A DNA stretch of 64,000 nucleotides from Camelus bactrianus (Eukaryota; Chordata; Mammalia; Artiodactyla; Camelidae), in assembly GCF_048773025.1 (NCBI RefSeq), contig NC_133546.1, positions 66,239,001 to 66,303,000 on the forward strand, written 5' to 3'. Shown piece after piece: positions 62,195-64,000 of the stretch (positions are counted from its first letter, which is position 1; each line of letters begins with the position of its first letter). The notes under the pieces are model-generated. The model was not told where the DNA came from. It searched no databases and saw only the letters and a program-made list of their open reading frames with translations. The position numbers were made by a program, and so were the translations under genes.

Positions 62195-62400
62195 GCAGAT
62201 CAGCAAATTACAGCCCTAGGCTGAATCTGGCCTGCCGCCTGTTTTGTAAATAAAGTTGTATTAGAGCACGGTCCATTTGTTTACATATTGTCTATGGCTG
62301 TTTTCATGTGATAATGGCAGAGTTCAGTAGTTGCACCAGTGACCATCTGGCCTGCAAAGGCCACGGAGCTTTTACAGAAAAATTTTGCCAAGCCCTGCAA
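62195..62400 (-). mobile_element. hAT-type DNA transposon fossil in TTK intron
   Basis: 'gctgaatctggcctgccgcc', 'tgttttgtaaataaagttgt', 'ttgtctatggctgttttca' and 'accatctggcctgcaaaggc' match the same family as 24015-24200 in the other orientation. Confidence 0.6.
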
Positions 62401-63239
62401 ACCATTTTTGCTTGAATGCTATTAGTAACTAAGTGCTCACTACTGCTTATGCAAGTTCAACTTCAATTTGGGGACAGCTTTAGTTATTAGAAAGTATTCA
62501 CAGATATTGGATTAATTCAGTTTCTTTATTATACTTTCAACCCACTGGTCCACGTTATGCTCTGGAGAACCACAGTGGAGAAATCTACACTGCTTTGAAC
62601 ATTTCAGCCCCTTGAGTTTTTGAAGATATCTATCATGGCCACTGTATCTCTTTTCCTGGATAAATTGTCCATTTCATTTAAGATTTCCTCACATGTACAT
62701 ATTTGGAATAGTGGTCAGGAGAAACTGCGGTAGTAAGATTATTAAGCAAGGAAAGTAAAGATTGTAGTCATAGAGTGGATGTTTGCCTTTGAGATTTTGG
62801 AGATCAGAATTGAGGATACAGGAATGGGTAGCTAAGGTGAAATTAAGAAACTGGTCACGAGGGAGGAAGAAGTTATAGATTTGGAGGTCAGGTGCAGGAC
62901 TAGTGATAACACAGGGGTATAGAAGTTAACAAAAAAGGATGGCAGCCCATCCTTCAGTTGGGCTGAAGTTGAAAGAAGTGATCCAGAGCCTGATATTTTC
63001 AAAGACTGATGGGGAGTCGCTAGGATGTTCAGAGATGATGGCAACAAGCAGCTAAGAGGATGATATATCCAAAAGGCAGAAGCTTCAAAAGGGCAGGGTT
63101 TTTGCAAGAGAGGAAATGATCTGGATATAACTATGGGGAGCTTGTAGCAGGTAAGTGAGATGTGAGACAAAACAGCCTGCACTTGAGAGAGTGGCTGGAA
63201 AAGCAGCGACCTTGTGAAACTGCCTAGTTTTCCTCTTTT
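62401..63239 (-). other. TTK intron, unassigned
   Basis: The 116-residue minus frame at 62832-63182 has no recognisable domain. It may belong to an old repeat. No exon seen. Confidence 0.4.
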
Positions 63240-64000
63240 TTCCCTAAGTGTACCGTTCAGTGCTTTTTAATATATTCACAAGAGTATGCAATCATCACCC
63301 CTATTTAATTACAGAACATTTTCATCATCCTAAGAAGAAACTCTGTATTAGTAGTCACCCCCATTCTCCCCCCGGGCTCTGGCAACCACTAATCTACTTT
63401 TGGTCTCTGCAGATTTGCCTATTCTGGACATTTCTTATAAAAGGGATCACAAAATATATGGCCTTTTGTGACAGGCTTATATCACTTAGCATGTTTTCAA
63501 GGTTCATCCATGTTGTAACATCTATCAATACTTCATTACTTTTAATTATTGAATAATAAAATGAAATAATAAAATCAGAGAACCACATTTTGCTTATTCA
63601 CTCACTAGTTGATAGATATTTGGGTTACTTTTACATTTTGGCAATTATGAACAATGCTACTGTGAACATTCATGTACAAGTTTTTGTGTAGATCTATATT
63701 TTCAATTTTATTCAGTATATAACTAGGAGTGGAATTGTGGGATGACACAGGAAAACTGTATGTTTAACCTTTTGAGGAACTGCCATACCATTTTCCAAGT
63801 GATTGTACCATGTTACATTCTCACCAACAGTGTATGAAGGTTCCAGTTTGTCCACATCTTCACCAACACTTATTATTGTCAATTTTCAATTACAGTCATC
63901 TTGGTGTGTGGGAAATGATATCTCATTGTGGTTTTGATTTGCATTTCCCTAATGACAAATAAATAGTTTTGAGTCCCTTACCATCCTATTGGTTTACAAG
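63240..64000 (-). mobile_element. Old L1 3' region in TTK intron, runs off the window
   Basis: 'tgtaccgttcagtgcttttt', 'gctctggcaaccactaatct', 'aggttcatccatgttgtaac', 'tctcaccaacagtgtatgaa' and 'tttgcatttccctaatgaca' are reverse L1 3'UTR and ORF2 end. Broken, sense to TTK. Confidence 0.85.

Larger units (their letters stand above)
43105..64000 (-). other. TTK: TTK (MPS1) gene, 3' part: last 11 exons, 3'UTR and introns
   Basis: TTK is the dual-specificity kinase of the spindle-assembly checkpoint. It acts at kinetochores, phosphorylating KNL1 and other partners to delay anaphase until chromosomes attach. Eleven exons are readable with GT-AG introns and continuous phase, coding from the position equivalent to human residue 420 to the stop. 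If the human 22-exon count applies, these are exons 12-22. The upstream exons lie beyond 64000; none is visible between 61237 and 64000. The kinase domain is complete: glycine loop, Lys, HSD, DFG, activation loop and C-lobe. It is highly similar to human TTK over the whole range, with no frameshift, so the gene looks functional. Confidence 0.95.

Noticed and set aside
61237-64000. Search for the next upstream TTK exon
   Set aside because: No segment translates to the preceding TTK residues with splice sites; the region is L1, hAT and unassigned intron.

Overview
The window is nuclear DNA from a mammal, almost certainly a camelid. Six copies of a tRNA-derived SINE are scattered through it. Each has a head reading like 'TATAGCTCAGTGGTAGAG...GGTCCTGGGTTCAAT' and a tail 'CCTAATTACCTCCCCC', which is the camelid (vic-1-like) SINE. 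MIR, L2, L1 and LTR fossils fill most of the remaining space. There are no operons or other prokaryotic features. Nearly all long open frames are chance, repeat-derived, or pieces of exons.

Two host protein-coding genes are present, both on the minus strand. (1) BCKDHB, the E1-beta subunit of the mitochondrial branched-chain 2-oxoacid dehydrogenase, is represented by exon 1 only (4795-4990). It lies in a CpG-island promoter (about 4660-5190) with CCAAT, GC-box, NRF-1-like and ETS-like sites. Positions 1-4794 are the start of its intron 1. (2) TTK (MPS1), the spindle-checkpoint kinase, is represented by its last 11 exons between 43524 and 61236. These carry the complete kinase domain and C-terminus; the N-terminal exons lie beyond 64000. 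The order TTK -> BCKDHB on one strand agrees with human 6q14 as I remember it.

The roughly 38 kb between the genes holds no functional gene that I can support. Its main items are a processed pseudogene of FAM222B (about 11793-15897, with most of the 3'UTR, a poly(A) tail and a 200-bp GAAA/GGAA tract), several L1s, a class II (ERV-K-like) retroviral LTR with an adjoining tRNA-Lys-type primer-binding site (about 26985-27672), and an L1 (about 39290-42735) carrying a solitary LTR inserted at 40251-40755. That L1 ends a few hundred bases from the TTK 3' end.

Nothing here looks like an undescribed system. The points most worth a second look are the exon-skip-like junction in the FAM222B retrocopy, a NAGNAG acceptor at a TTK exon, lineage-specific substitutions in the TTK kinase region, the BCKDHB promoter architecture, a (CG)n(CA)n Z-DNA-prone tract, and nested insertions whose target-site duplications can be read directly. 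Family names come from memory of consensus sequences; no database was searched.
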